22,219 nt of DNA from Patescibacteria group bacterium UBA6257 (GCA_002440845.1 DJVL01000009.1:12415-34633), one strand, 5' to 3'; shown: positions 1 to 7,641, counted from the stretch's first letter. A program made the numbers and translations. Notes: generated from the letters alone by a model not told the origin.

Positions 1-1305
1 GGTGCTCGTGAAGATAATTTTTGGGGGCCAACTGGCAATGAAGGACCTTGCGGTCCAACAGTGGAATTTTATGTAGACGACCTTGAATTATGGAATTTAG
101 TTTTTAATGAATATTATATGGATGAGAAAAAAAACTTGCTTCCTTTAAAAACAAAAGGGGTAGACACCGGCATGGGCTTAGAAAGATTAGCGCTTGTCAC
201 TCAATTTCCAAAAGACAAAACAAAAACAATCTTTGACACGGATTTATTTTCTAATTTAATAGTTTTTTTAGATTCTTCTTCAAAATCCAATTTGCCTAAA
301 GAAAAAAGCCTCAGAATTATCGCCGACCATTTAAAAGGAATAGTCTTTTTATCTTCGGAAGGAATAGAGCCTTCTAATCTTGGCAGAGGTTATATTTTAA
401 GGAGGCTGATAAGAAGGGTTGTCAGGCATTCAAGAGTCATTAATTTGAAAGACGATTGGCTTAAAGAAGCCCTTAATATTTTAATAAAAAAATACTATAA
501 AATTTATCCTGAACTTGGCGAGAATAAAGAAAATATCGTTTTAACTATTGAAAAAGAAATTGAGAAATTCCAAAAAACAATCCGGTTGGGCTTAAAAGAA
601 TGGGAAAAATTAGTTTCCTCCCTTCTTAAAAAATCTTCCAAAGAAATATCAGGCCAAGAAGCTTTCCGCTTATACGAAAGCTACGGTTTCCCCTTTGAAT
701 TAATTGAAGAAATGGCAAAAGAAAAGGGACTGTCGGTTTTAAAAGAAAATTTTGAGAAAGAGTTTGCTGCTCATCAAGAAATTTCGCGGGCTGGAAAAGA
801 AAAAAAATTCGGCGGCCATGGCCTAAAAAACAATCAAAATGACAATGAAACTGTAAAGAAAATAACCCGTTTGCATACCGCTGCCCATCTTCTTTTAAAA
901 GCGATAAGAGAGGTTCTGGGCGGAGAAATCAGACAAATGGGCAGCGATATCAACAAAGAAAGATTGAGATTGGACTTTAGCTTTAATAGAAAATTAGAGA
1001 AGGAAGAGTTGATTAAAATTGAAGATTTAGTTAATGAAAAAATAAAAGAAAATTTAATAGTTTCTTCTTATGAAACGAGTTTTGAAGAGGCCTTAAAGGA
1101 AGGAATTTTGCCGATAGCAAAAAACCAATACCCGGAAAAAATTACTATTTATGAAATTAAATCTCCAAAAGAAACAACACCTTGGTCAAGAGAAATTTGC
1201 GCCGGTCCCCATATAAAAGAAACAAAAGAAATAGGGAAGTTTTTTATCATTAAAGAAGAATCCGTTTCTCAAGGGGTAAGAAGGATAAAGGCAGGAATCA
1301 TTTGA
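1..1305 (+). CDS. alaS: alanyl-tRNA synthetase, 3' part (5' end outside window)
   Basis: AlaRS charges tRNA-Ala with alanine in the cytoplasm. The frame is open from base 1, so the gene begins upstream; 434 residues are visible. They start in the class II catalytic core (GPCGPTVEF, then motif 3 GMGLERL), continue through the helical tRNA-binding part (RIIADHLKG, GRGYILRRLIRR), and reach the editing domain with its zinc-type motifs HTAAH (in-window residues 292-296) and CAGPH (400-404). The protein stops about 30 residues after the CxxxH motif, at SQGVRRIKAGII. The usual C-terminal oligomerisation/C-Ala domain of bacterial AlaRS (about 880 aa in E. coli) is therefore absent. The stop is TGA. 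The missing C-Ala is read directly from the sequence; that it is natural and not an assembly error is inferred, because the end is clean and a 12-bp perfect repeat element and a new promoter follow. Confidence 0.97.
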   Translation, partial: GAREDNFWGPTGNEGPCGPTVEFYVDDLELWNLVFNEYYMDEKKNLLPLKTKGVDTGMGLERLALVTQFPKDKTKTIFDTDLFSNLIVFLDSSSKSNLPKEKSLRIIADHLKGIVFLSSEGIEPSNLGRGYILRRLIRRVVRHSRVINLKDDWLKEALNILIKKYYKIYPELGENKENIVLTIEKEIEKFQKTIRLGLKEWEKLVSSLLKKSSKEISGQEAFRLYESYGFPFELIEEMAKEKGLSVLKENFEKEFAAHQEISRAGKEKKFGGHGLKNNQNDNETVKKITRLHTAAHLLLKAIREVLGGEIRQMGSDINKERLRLDFSFNRKLEKEELIKIEDLVNEKIKENLIVSSYETSFEEALKEGILPIAKNQYPEKITIYEIKSPKETTPWSREICAGPHIKETKEIGKFFIIKEESVSQGVRRIKAGII

Positions 1306-1320
1306 GAAATTTTAATTTTT

Positions 1321-1456
1321 ACCCTCTCGCTTGAAAAAGATAAATTTAAATTAATTAAAAACCTAAGTTTTAAATAATGTTTTTAACGAATTTAAAGAGT
1401 AACATTTTTTTAGAAACAAATTTTTGGCGAAGCCAATCTTTTTCAAGTAGGGGGGT
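1321..1456. repeat. 136-nt AT-rich element closed by a 21-nt imperfect inverted repeat
   Basis: Arms 1321-1341 and 1436-1456 pair at 20 of 21 positions if G-U pairs are allowed; the core of 12 bp (CTTGAAAAAGAT with ATCTTTTTCAAG) is perfect. A small hairpin TTGGC-GAA-GCCAA (1424-1436) sits against the 3' arm. The interior is AT-rich and has no ORF. No T-tract follows the 3' arm, so it is not a normal intrinsic terminator. It lies between the alaS stop and the next promoter. It could be a non-coding RNA, a 3'-end stabilising structure, or a MITE-like remnant; I cannot tell which. Confidence 0.6.
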
Positions 1457-1475
1457 TAAAGTAATAAATTAAGAT

Positions 1476-1505
1476 TTGCTTAATTCTAAAAATTTTTGTT
1501 ATAAT
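1476..1505 (+). promoter_or_regulatory. promoter of the baseplate-J-like gene
   Basis: TTGCTT (1476-1481), an 18-bp spacer, then TATAAT (1500-1505) preceded by TGT, an extended -10. The expected start of transcription is near 1512, which places the TTG at 1476 upstream of the mRNA and supports ATG 1539 as the start of the next gene. Confidence 0.6.
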
Positions 1506-1538
1506 AAACATATTATTAATAAAGATAAAAAAAATAAA

Positions 1539-3089
1539 ATGCCAGAAGAAAGCAAAAAAAAGGTTATTGATATTTTTCCTCCCAAAAAAATCGCCGAAAA
1601 AGAGCAGGAACAAAAAAACGAGACTTTAACGCCTGAACCGGAAGAAAAAAAATCATTTTTTTATAAAGAAGAAGAATTAAATATAAAAGTAAATTATTTA
1701 GAGCCAAAAGAAACAACTTTTGAGAAACCCGAGCAAGAGGAAAAAACGGAAGTTTCAGAAGGGACAATTTCTCCGGAAGAAAAAAATACTCCAGAAAACC
1801 AAAAAGAGGATTTTTTGACTAAAGAATTTTCTTTTTTGCAAGACCTTCAAAAAGATGATTCTAAAAAAAGAACTTTTTTAAAATCCTCTTCATTCAAAAA
1901 ATTTTTCCTGTCAAAGAATCAAAAAATAGGCATTTTTTTTGGGGTCATTGGGGCAGCGGTAATATTTTATTATTTTGGATTTTTTGTTTTAGCCAGAGCG
2001 GAAATTAAAATTACTTCAAGAAAATTAGAAGTTCCTTTTTCCAGAACAGTTTTAATAGACAGAAATGTTTCTTCGCCTAATTTTGACAACGATGTCATTC
2101 CCGGCAATCTTTTTGTTTTTAAAGAAAATGTTGAGAAAGAATTCTCCAGCACTGGTCAAGGCAAAGACGAAAAAAAAGCCCAAGGAACAATCACTATTTA
2201 CAATAATTTTTCTTCCGCTCCGCAAATTTTAGTAGCCACCACCAGATTTGAAACTCCTGATAATAAAATATACAGATTAGATTCAAGAATAGTGGTTCCC
2301 GGCGCCGCTACTAAAGACGGAAAAATTGTCCCTTCTTCAATAGATGCCAAAGTTACAGCTGATAAAGCCGGGCCAGAATATAATATAGAACCTTGTAATT
2401 TGCCTGAATGTAAATTTACCATCCCGGGATTTAAAGGAACTGAAAAATATGAAGGTTTTTATGGGGTTTCTACATCTCCTATGGCCGGCGGAGCTTTGGG
2501 TTCAATCCCAATGATAACTGCCGATGATATGAAAGTGGCTGAAAAAGAAATATTGGAAAATGGTCTTTTGCCAGCTATTAACCAATCGCTATTAAATAAA
2601 GTTCCCGCCGGTTTAAAAATTCTGCCGGAAGCTAAAAGCGGAGTAAAAATAAATAAATTAGTAAGCGATGCCAATATCGGAGATATGAGAGAAAAATTTA
2701 ATGTAAGCGCCGAGGGGGAAGTAAAGGCTATCGCCTTTGATCAAAATAATCTTTTTGAATACATTAAAAAAACTATTGAAAAAGAAAAAGAACAAAACCA
2801 AGATTATGCTGATTATGAGCCTTGCCAGACAGCCGAGATTGAGTATTCTGATGCTAAAGTTGATTTTAATTTAGGCACAATAAAAGTTTTAGTAAAAACC
2901 AAACAAATTTTTTGCGAGAAAATAAACGAAGAGACATTAAAAAACAGCATTAAAGGGAAAAACAGAAACCAACTACAAGAAATTTTTCGGAACACTAAAG
3001 GAGTAGAAGAAGTGAAAATAAACCTTTGGCCTTGGTGGATAAAAAAAATACCAAGCGCTCTTGATAAAATCAAAATTTCTGTTGACTAA
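1539..3089 (+). CDS. single-pass membrane protein, CPR baseplate-J-like family
   Basis: A 516-aa protein. The first ~125 residues are charged, rich in E and K, and probably disordered. One transmembrane helix follows at about residues 129-152 (IGIFFGVIGAAVIFYYFGFF), then a ~360-residue domain that should lie outside the membrane. It includes stretches such as KAQGTITIYNNFSSAPQ, VVPGAATKDGKIVPSS and FKGTEKYEGFYG, which I associate with proteins of Parcubacteria often labelled baseplate J-like; that link is from memory and not from a search. The true function is unknown; there is no phage context here, so a cell-surface role is more likely than a tail role. The frame is open upstream to a TTG at 1476, but that codon lies in the -35 box, so ATG 1539 is chosen. 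No Shine-Dalgarno is visible. The stop codon overlaps the -35 region of the ribosomal operon promoter. Confidence 0.75.
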   Translation: MPEESKKKVIDIFPPKKIAEKEQEQKNETLTPEPEEKKSFFYKEEELNIKVNYLEPKETTFEKPEQEEKTEVSEGTISPEEKNTPENQKEDFLTKEFSFLQDLQKDDSKKRTFLKSSSFKKFFLSKNQKIGIFFGVIGAAVIFYYFGFFVLARAEIKITSRKLEVPFSRTVLIDRNVSSPNFDNDVIPGNLFVFKENVEKEFSSTGQGKDEKKAQGTITIYNNFSSAPQILVATTRFETPDNKIYRLDSRIVVPGAATKDGKIVPSSIDAKVTADKAGPEYNIEPCNLPECKFTIPGFKGTEKYEGFYGVSTSPMAGGALGSIPMITADDMKVAEKEILENGLLPAINQSLLNKVPAGLKILPEAKSGVKINKLVSDANIGDMREKFNVSAEGEVKAIAFDQNNLFEYIKKTIEKEKEQNQDYADYEPCQTAEIEYSDAKVDFNLGTIKVLVKTKQIFCEKINEETLKNSIKGKNRNQLQEIFRNTKGVEEVKINLWPWWIKKIPSALDKIKISVD

Positions 3090-3110
3090 ATTAATTAATT
3101 TTGCTATATT
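3082..3110 (+). promoter_or_regulatory. promoter of the infA/ribosomal-protein operon
   Basis: TTGACT (3082-3087), a 17-bp spacer, TATATT (3105-3110), with TGC directly before the -10 (extended -10). The -35 box overlaps the last codons and stop of the preceding gene. The predicted start near 3117 gives an A/T-rich leader of about 95 nt before infA. Confidence 0.75.
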
Positions 3111-3211
3111 TATATCGCTTAATTTTAAGTTAATTTTTTAGTTTAATCTAAACTTACTTTAACTTATTAAATTAAATATATTTTTGGATTCTTATTAGTT
3201 ATTAGTTTTTT

Positions 3212-3433
3212 ATGGTAAACAAGAAAGAAGCAGTTAGAAAGGAAGGGATAGTAATTGAAGCCTTGAGAAGCGCTATTTTTAAAGTTAAAGTAGGGGAGGA
3301 AGAAAACGAAATTTTAGCTCATCCGGCAGGAAAATTACGCTTAAATCACATTAAAATAATACCCGGCGATAAGGTGATAGTTGAACTTTCTCCTTACGAC
3401 CCTAAACGGGGTCGTATTGTCTATCGCTTATAA
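3212..3433 (+). CDS. infA: translation initiation factor IF-1
   Basis: A 73-aa S1/OB-fold protein that binds the 30S A site during initiation. The whole protein matches the family: KEGIVIEALRSAIFKVKV, then LAHPAGKLRLNHIKIIPGDKVIVELSPYD and the GRIVYR end. It is the first gene of the operon and is followed by rpmJ, the classical infA-rpmJ-rpsM order, although secY, adk and map, which commonly precede infA, are not present upstream. No Shine-Dalgarno precedes the ATG. Confidence 0.97.
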   Translation: MVNKKEAVRKEGIVIEALRSAIFKVKVGEEENEILAHPAGKLRLNHIKIIPGDKVIVELSPYDPKRGRIVYRL

Positions 3434-3545
3434 AGGGCTTTGCCTGAGAAGACGAGTCCTGTTAGTGGAAACGAAGTCTAGACAGTAACAACGCTTTTAT
3501 CCCGCCTTTTGTGCTGAAAGATAAAAACTATTACAGACCTGCATA
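3434..3545 (+). ncRNA. candidate structured RNA between infA and rpmJ
   Basis: This gene-free stretch is clearly less AT-rich than the other spacers of the operon and can fold. TTTTATC (3495-3501) pairs perfectly with GATAAAA (3520-3526). CTGTTAGT (3459-3466) pairs with ACTA plus ACAG (3527-3530 and 3533-3536) across a two-base bulge, so the second helix stacks directly on the first on the 3' side. A palindrome GTCTAGAC (3476-3483) lies between them, and a short GGGC-TTT-GCCT hairpin at the 5' end. I recognise no known riboswitch or leader. An r-protein autoregulatory leader for rpmJ-rpsM is a reasonable guess. Confidence 0.45.
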
Positions 3546-3564
3546 AAAATTAATAAAAAAACAA

Positions 3565-3592
3565 TTATCCAGTTCTCCAAAAAGCTGGGTAA
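3565..3592 (+). promoter_or_regulatory. hairpin upstream of the rpmJ start
   Basis: TTATCCAG (3565-3572) pairs with CTGGGTAA (3585-3592), 8 bp including one G-U, around a 12-nt loop. It ends 11 nt before the rpmJ ATG and is not followed by a T-tract, so it is better placed to affect translation than to terminate. The loop contains TTCTCC, which resembles an anti-Shine-Dalgarno. Role inferred only from position. Confidence 0.4.
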
Positions 3593-3603
3593 ATCACATT
3601 AGC

Positions 3604-3717
3604 ATGAAAGTCAAAGCATCGGTTAAAAAGATTTGCAGAAATTGCAAAATAGTCAGAAGAAAAAGAAAGCTATATGTCATCTGTAAAAATCCTAAACACA
3701 AGCAAAGACAAGGATAG
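3604..3717 (+). CDS. rpmJ: 50S ribosomal protein L36
   Basis: A 37-aa protein: [20 protein letters not shown], then [16 protein letters not shown]. It keeps the zinc-binding set C11, C14, C27 and H32, so it is the zinc-containing form. Length and sequence match bacterial L36. It is flanked by infA and rpsM. The start region AATCACATTAGC-ATG has no Shine-Dalgarno and resembles that of rplQ (see repeated start context). Confidence 0.96.
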   Translation: MKVKASVKKICRNCKIVRRKRKLYVICKNPKHKQRQG

Positions 3718-3788
3718 GAGTAAATTTTATTTAAACAAATAAATTAAATAAATAAATTAAAAATAATTTTATAAATAAAATCTCTAAA

Positions 3789-4181
3789 ATGGTTCGTTTT
3801 TTAAACGTAAATATTCCAGATAATAAAAATATAGACATTGCCCTATCTTATGTTTACGGCATAGGACCTTCTTTTGCAAGGAAAATTTTAAAAAAAGCTG
3901 GAATAGATTCTTTTAAAAAAACTAAAGACCTTGCTCCTTCTGATTTTAATAAAATTAAAGAAATCATAGATAGCGAGAAAATAAAAACAGAAGGAGACCT
4001 GAGAAGAGAAATAAAAAGCAATATTCAACGCCTTATTAGTGTCGGTAGCTACAGGGGAACACGACACATCAGGCATTTGCCTGCAAGAGGACAAAGAACA
4101 AAAACCAATTCTCGCACAACGAGGGGTTACACAAGAAAAACAGTTGGTTCCGGCCGGAAAAAGGCGCCGGCGCCAAAATAA
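3789..4181 (+). CDS. rpsM: 30S ribosomal protein S13
   Basis: A 130-aa protein of the 30S head that contacts the P-site tRNA and the 50S subunit. The N-terminus RFLNVNIPDNKNIDIALSYV and the helix-turn-helix YGIGPSFARKILKKAGID are typical, as is the basic tail RGTRHIRHLPARGQRTKTNS. ATG 3789 follows a 71-nt spacer made almost only of A and T with no Shine-Dalgarno. The downstream gap to rpsK is 33 nt. Confidence 0.97.
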   Translation: MVRFLNVNIPDNKNIDIALSYVYGIGPSFARKILKKAGIDSFKKTKDLAPSDFNKIKEIIDSEKIKTEGDLRREIKSNIQRLISVGSYRGTRHIRHLPARGQRTKTNSRTTRGYTRKTVGSGRKKAPAPK

Positions 4182-4214
4182 TTTTAATATTTCATTAAAA
4201 TCATCTGAAATTTT

Positions 4215-4658
4215 ATGGGAAAAAAAAGAATTATCACCAAAAGCGGAGAAGATATCTCTAAAATAGAAGAGAAGATGGCCGGAGTCTCAAAAAAAGGCGC
4301 TAAAATAAACCAGATAGAGAGAGGCAGGATTTATATTAATGTCTCTTATAATAACACAATTATTTCTGTAAGCGATTTAAAAGGAAACATTATTGCCACT
4401 TCTTCAGCAGGAGCTTTGGGATTTAAAGGTCCTAAAAAAGCCACTCCTTTTGCCGCTTCAAAGGTGGTAGCGGCTTTAGCTGAAAAAATGAAAAAAATTG
4501 GTTTAAAAAAAGTTGAAGTTTATATAAAAGGAATTGGGGGAGGCAGGAAATCAGCCATTCATTCTTTGGCAAATCAGGGTTTGGACATTGATTTGATAAA
4601 AGATGTTACTCCCTTGCCCCATAACGGTCCAAAACCGCCTAAACCCAGAAGAATATAG
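4215..4658 (+). CDS. rpsK: 30S ribosomal protein S11
   Basis: A 147-aa protein of the 30S platform. After a lysine-rich N-terminal extension of about 35 residues come the family motifs IYINVSYNNTIISVSDLKGN, SSAGALGFKGPKKATPFAA, KGIGGGRKSAIHSL and the end VTPLPHNGPKPPKPRRI. Bacterial S11 is usually near 130 aa; the extra length is in the N-terminus. It sits between rpsM and rpsD, with no Shine-Dalgarno before the ATG. Confidence 0.97.
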   Translation: MGKKRIITKSGEDISKIEEKMAGVSKKGAKINQIERGRIYINVSYNNTIISVSDLKGNIIATSSAGALGFKGPKKATPFAASKVVAALAEKMKKIGLKKVEVYIKGIGGGRKSAIHSLANQGLDIDLIKDVTPLPHNGPKPPKPRRI

Positions 4659-4703
4659 CGATTTTTTTATTAAAATAAATTTAAAAAGCATAAAAAGGCA
4701 AAA

Positions 4704-5321
4704 ATGATTGATATAAAATGCAAAAAATGCCGAGCAGTAGGCGAGAAATTGTTTCTTAAAGGAGAAAAATGCTATACGCCAAAATGCCCTTTAATTAGAA
4801 GGGGTTCTGCTATTATTAAAGGAAAGAAAAAGGGTAGAGGGTCAACCGTTTATGGAAAACAGCTGAAAGAAAAACAAAAAGTGAAATTTGCTTATGGAAT
4901 AAAAGAAAAACAGTTAAGACGTTATTTCAACATTGCTTTAAAGAAAAAAACCTCAACGCCGGAAACGTTTGCCAAATTAATTGAAAGCAGATTTGATAAT
5001 ATAGTTTTTCGTTTAGGTTTTGTCTCCTCAAGGAATATTGCTCGCCAGCTGGTCAGTCATGGCCATTTTATGTTAAACAATAAAAAACATAATATTCCTT
5101 CAACTATAGTTAAAAAGGGAGACATTATTGCTATAAAAGAAAGCAGTAAAAAAAAGGCCATTTTTAAAGAGATTACGGAGAAATTAAAGAAATACGAATT
5201 ACCGAAGCATTTAGAAATTAATATAGAAAAATTAGAAGGAAAAATTATTGGAGAGCCCGACTTAGAAGAACTTCAATTGCCGTTTGATTTTACCTCCATT
5301 GTAGAATTCTATAACAAATAA
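4704..5321 (+). CDS. rpsD: 30S ribosomal protein S4
   Basis: A 205-aa primary 16S rRNA-binding protein. It starts with a four-cysteine zinc site (C6-x2-C9-x13-C23-x4-C28, with the typical KCYTPKCPL), so it is the C+ form, followed by KQLKEKQKVKFAYGIKEKQL and the S4 RNA-binding motif ESRFDNIVFRLGFVSSRNIA with VSHGHFMLNNKKHNIPS. The N-terminus is short: the common MARYTGPxCRLCRR lead is replaced by MIDIKCKKC. S4 often regulates this operon in other bacteria; a target site here is not proven. Confidence 0.97.
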   Translation: MIDIKCKKCRAVGEKLFLKGEKCYTPKCPLIRRGSAIIKGKKKGRGSTVYGKQLKEKQKVKFAYGIKEKQLRRYFNIALKKKTSTPETFAKLIESRFDNIVFRLGFVSSRNIARQLVSHGHFMLNNKKHNIPSTIVKKGDIIAIKESSKKKAIFKEITEKLKKYELPKHLEINIEKLEGKIIGEPDLEELQLPFDFTSIVEFYNK

Positions 5322-5366
5322 ACAAGTTTGATTGTATTTTTTAAAGAAAATTAAAAAGAAAAAATT
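5321..5366 (+). repeat. repeated intergenic motif, copy A (rpsD-rpoA gap)
   Basis: Starts at the rpsD stop codon. It shares with 16359-16404 the blocks AACAAGTTTGATT, TTTTTTAAA, GAAAATT and AAAAGAAA in the same order, with two one-base gaps and few substitutions over about 45 nt. Both copies sit directly after a stop codon and before an SD-less gene. Confidence 0.5.
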
Positions 5367-5391
5367 ACATTAAAAGACAAAAAAATCAATT

Positions 5392-6312
5392 ATGTTCTAT
5401 CTTCCTTCTTCAATAAAAATTACTGAGCAGAAAAAAAACTACGGAGTTTTTGAAATTGCAGGGCTTTATCCGGGCTATGGAACTACTATAGGCAATGCCT
5501 TAAGGCGGGTTTTGCTTTCCTCCATAGAAGGAGCGGCTGTTACTTCTTTTAAAATAAAAGGAGTTGACCATGAATTTTCCACCATCCCTTATGTTGCGGA
5601 AAATGTTTTGGATATAATGCTAAATTTAAAACAACTAAGAGTTAAAATTCACGGCAACGAACCGCAACAATTGAAATTAAAAGCCAAAGGAGAACAAGAA
5701 ATAAGGGCAAAAGATTTTGAACCCAACGCTATGGTTGAAATAATGAATCCGGAACTCCTGATAGCCACTTTAACCAACAAAAAATCAGAATTAGAAATTG
5801 AAGTAATTATAGAAAAAGGATTGGGTTATTCTAGAATTGAGGAGAGAAAAAAAGAAAAAATTCCCATTGGAACAATTGCGGTTGATGCCATCTTTTCTCC
5901 GATTCAATATGTAAATTTTGAAGTGGAAAATATGAGAGTGGGAGACAGAACCGATTATAATCGTTTAATTATTAAGATTGAAACTGATGGCTCCTTTACT
6001 CCGCAAGAAGTTCTATCTAAGTCGGCAGAAATTTTGGAAGAACACTTTAACTATATAAAAGAAAACCTTGTTCTTCCGTCAGAAGAAAGTTCTTTTAAGA
6101 GTGAATCATTAAAAGACCCGAAAGAAATCAGCATAGAAAATCTTGATTTTAGCGCTCGCACCAAAAAAGCTTTGCTGGCAAACGGCATTAAAACTTTAGC
6201 GGGGCTATTAAGATATAAAGAAGAAACCTTAAAGGATTTAGAAGGGTTGGGGGAAAAATCTATAGAAGAAATAAAGAAAATTTTAAGCAAACTTGAATAT
6301 ACTTTAAAATAA
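5392..6312 (+). CDS. rpoA: RNA polymerase subunit alpha
   Basis: A 306-aa protein. Its N-terminal domain dimerises and nucleates beta/beta' assembly: YPGYGTTIGNALRRVLLSSI and EGAAVTSFKIKGVDHEFSTI are typical, as is GDRTDYNRLIIKIETDGS. The C-terminal domain (about residues 245-306, with ISIENLDFSARTKKALLANG and LEGLGEKSIEEIKKIL) carries the helix-hairpin-helix fold that binds UP-element DNA and activators. Both domains are complete. The gene is embedded in the ribosomal operon between rpsD and rplQ, as is usual. Confidence 0.98.
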   Translation: MFYLPSSIKITEQKKNYGVFEIAGLYPGYGTTIGNALRRVLLSSIEGAAVTSFKIKGVDHEFSTIPYVAENVLDIMLNLKQLRVKIHGNEPQQLKLKAKGEQEIRAKDFEPNAMVEIMNPELLIATLTNKKSELEIEVIIEKGLGYSRIEERKKEKIPIGTIAVDAIFSPIQYVNFEVENMRVGDRTDYNRLIIKIETDGSFTPQEVLSKSAEILEEHFNYIKENLVLPSEESSFKSESLKDPKEISIENLDFSARTKKALLANGIKTLAGLLRYKEETLKDLEGLGEKSIEEIKKILSKLEYTLK

Positions 6313-6380
6313 GGGGCTTTCTAAAAACACTGGCTAATTATAATTTCTATCTTTTAAAGAGCTAAGTTAATCACGTTAAT

Positions 6381-6734
6381 ATGAGGCATTTAAAAAAAAC
6401 AAAGAAATTTCATAGAAAAACCGACCAAAGAAAAGCTTTGCTAAGAAGTTTAGCGGCGAATTTGATATTAAAAGAAAAAATAAAAACAACTTTACCAAAA
6501 GCTAAAGAAACGAAAAAAATAACAGAAAAACTTATCACGATTGCTAAAAAACAGAATCTTTCGGCTTTAAGAAAGTTAAAACAGGCATTACCGGAAAAGG
6601 CGGCTAATAAACTTTATTACGAAATTGCCCCTTTATATAAAAACAGGGCGGGCGGTTATACCAGAATAATAAAAACCTCCCAAAGAAAAATTAAAGATGC
6701 TTCTTCGCTTGCAATTTTGGAATTAGTAAAATAA
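6381..6734 (+). CDS. rplQ: 50S ribosomal protein L17
   Basis: A 117-aa protein near the peptide exit tunnel. Family features: the basic start MRHLKKTKKFHRKTDQRKAL, then LRSLAANLILKEKIKTTLPK and the end RAGGYTRIIKTSQRKIKDAS. Follows rpoA, as in the alpha operon. Start context TAATCACGTTAAT-ATG without Shine-Dalgarno, similar to that of rpmJ. Confidence 0.96.
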   Translation: MRHLKKTKKFHRKTDQRKALLRSLAANLILKEKIKTTLPKAKETKKITEKLITIAKKQNLSALRKLKQALPEKAANKLYYEIAPLYKNRAGGYTRIIKTSQRKIKDASSLAILELVK

Positions 6735-6766
6735 TAAAAAACCGTTTCAAAAATTTTATTTATAAT

Positions 6767-7135
6767 ATGGAAAAAAAGGGGAACAAAAAAAGAGAAGAAA
6801 TTGTTCTTGATGCCAAAAACCAATCTTTGGGCAGATTGGCTTCAAAAATTGCTGTTTTGCTTCAAGACAAACATAAAAGCCGATATGCTCCGAATAAAGA
6901 AGGAGAAACTTTTATTATCATAAAAAACTTAAAGGATATAAAGACTAACGAAAATAAGTTAAAAAGTAAAATTTATTATAAACATACGGGTTATTTAGGC
7001 CACCTAAAAGAAACGAAATTATTAGATCTATGGCAAAAAGACCCAATCAAAGTACTGACTTTGGCGGTAAAAGGAATGTTGCCAAAGAATAAATTAAGAG
7101 AACGAAGATTAAAAAGATTAATTATTGATTTATAG
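6767..7135 (+). CDS. rplM: 50S ribosomal protein L13
   Basis: A 122-aa early-assembly 50S protein. EIVLDAKNQSLGRLASKIAV is the family N-terminus; YYKHTGYLGHLKETKLLDLW and AVKGMLPKNKLRERRLKRL are the conserved middle and C-terminus. It is about 20 residues shorter than E. coli L13, missing part of the C-terminal tail. It pairs with rpsI, the usual L13-S9 order, with a 13-nt gap. Confidence 0.96.
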   Translation: MEKKGNKKREEIVLDAKNQSLGRLASKIAVLLQDKHKSRYAPNKEGETFIIIKNLKDIKTNENKLKSKIYYKHTGYLGHLKETKLLDLWQKDPIKVLTLAVKGMLPKNKLRERRLKRLIIDL

Positions 7136-7148
7136 TAATTTCTTAAAT

Positions 7149-7586
7149 ATGAAAAAAAAAGAATCGGAAGAAAAAACCGAAAAAATAAAAACTGAAAAAA
7201 TCAAATACCTAGAAGCCGTTGGCAGAAGAAAAGCAGCTATTGCCAGAGTAAGGATTTTAAGCGGCAAGCCGGGCTTAGTTATTAATGAAAAAAACTTGGA
7301 AGATTATTTCTCCTTGAACCAGCAAAAAAACAAAGTTTTAGAGCCGTTAAAAAAAACCGGCTTGGAAAATAAATTTTTTGTCTCAATAAAAGTTAAAGGG
7401 GGAGGCGGAACTGGCCAAGCTGAAGCAATCAGGCTTGGTATCAGCCGTTGTTTGATAAAATTTGACCCGAATTTAAGGCCCATTCTTAAAGGTTTTGGAT
7501 TTTTAACCCGTGACGCCCGAGTGGTGGAAAGAAAAAAGTATGGTTTGAAAAAAGCCAGACGCGCTCCTCAGTGGCAGAAGAGGTAA
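7149..7586 (+). CDS. rpsI: 30S ribosomal protein S9
   Basis: A 145-aa protein whose C-terminal tail touches the P-site tRNA. YLEAVGRRKAAIARVRILSG, VKGGGGTGQAEAIRLGISRC and the tail KKYGLKKARRAPQWQKR are diagnostic. The frame is open to a TTG at 7125 that would overlap rplM; ATG 7149 is chosen because it avoids the overlap and yields the usual short charged N-terminal extension. No Shine-Dalgarno. Confidence 0.96.
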   Translation: MKKKESEEKTEKIKTEKIKYLEAVGRRKAAIARVRILSGKPGLVINEKNLEDYFSLNQQKNKVLEPLKKTGLENKFFVSIKVKGGGGTGQAEAIRLGISRCLIKFDPNLRPILKGFGFLTRDARVVERKKYGLKKARRAPQWQKR

Positions 7587-7641
7587 AAATAACTTTTCAG
7601 CTATATTGCTTAAATTGAAAAATAATTAATTCTTTTAATCA

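Noticed and set aside
1303..1377. alaS frame stays open for about 22 codons after its TGA, suggesting UGA recoding or readthrough
   Set aside because: No ORF here needs an internal UGA, and other genes also end properly at TGA (8365, 17918). The extension resembles no AlaRS domain and runs into the inverted repeat.
1539..3089. Baseplate-J-like similarity as a sign of prophage or a contractile injection system
   Set aside because: No other tail, sheath or capsid genes are nearby, and the protein has its own TM anchor and sits beside housekeeping genes.
3440..3485. Hammerhead-like pieces (GACGAGTCC ... GGAAACGAAGTC) in the infA-rpmJ spacer
   Set aside because: The invariant CUGANGA core is missing and the putative stem II closes by only three pairs, so a ribozyme call is not supported.
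6316..6344. TATAAT at 6339-6344 as a separate promoter for rplQ
   Set aside because: No recognisable -35 and no TGn; in such AT-rich spacers TATAAT occurs easily by chance.
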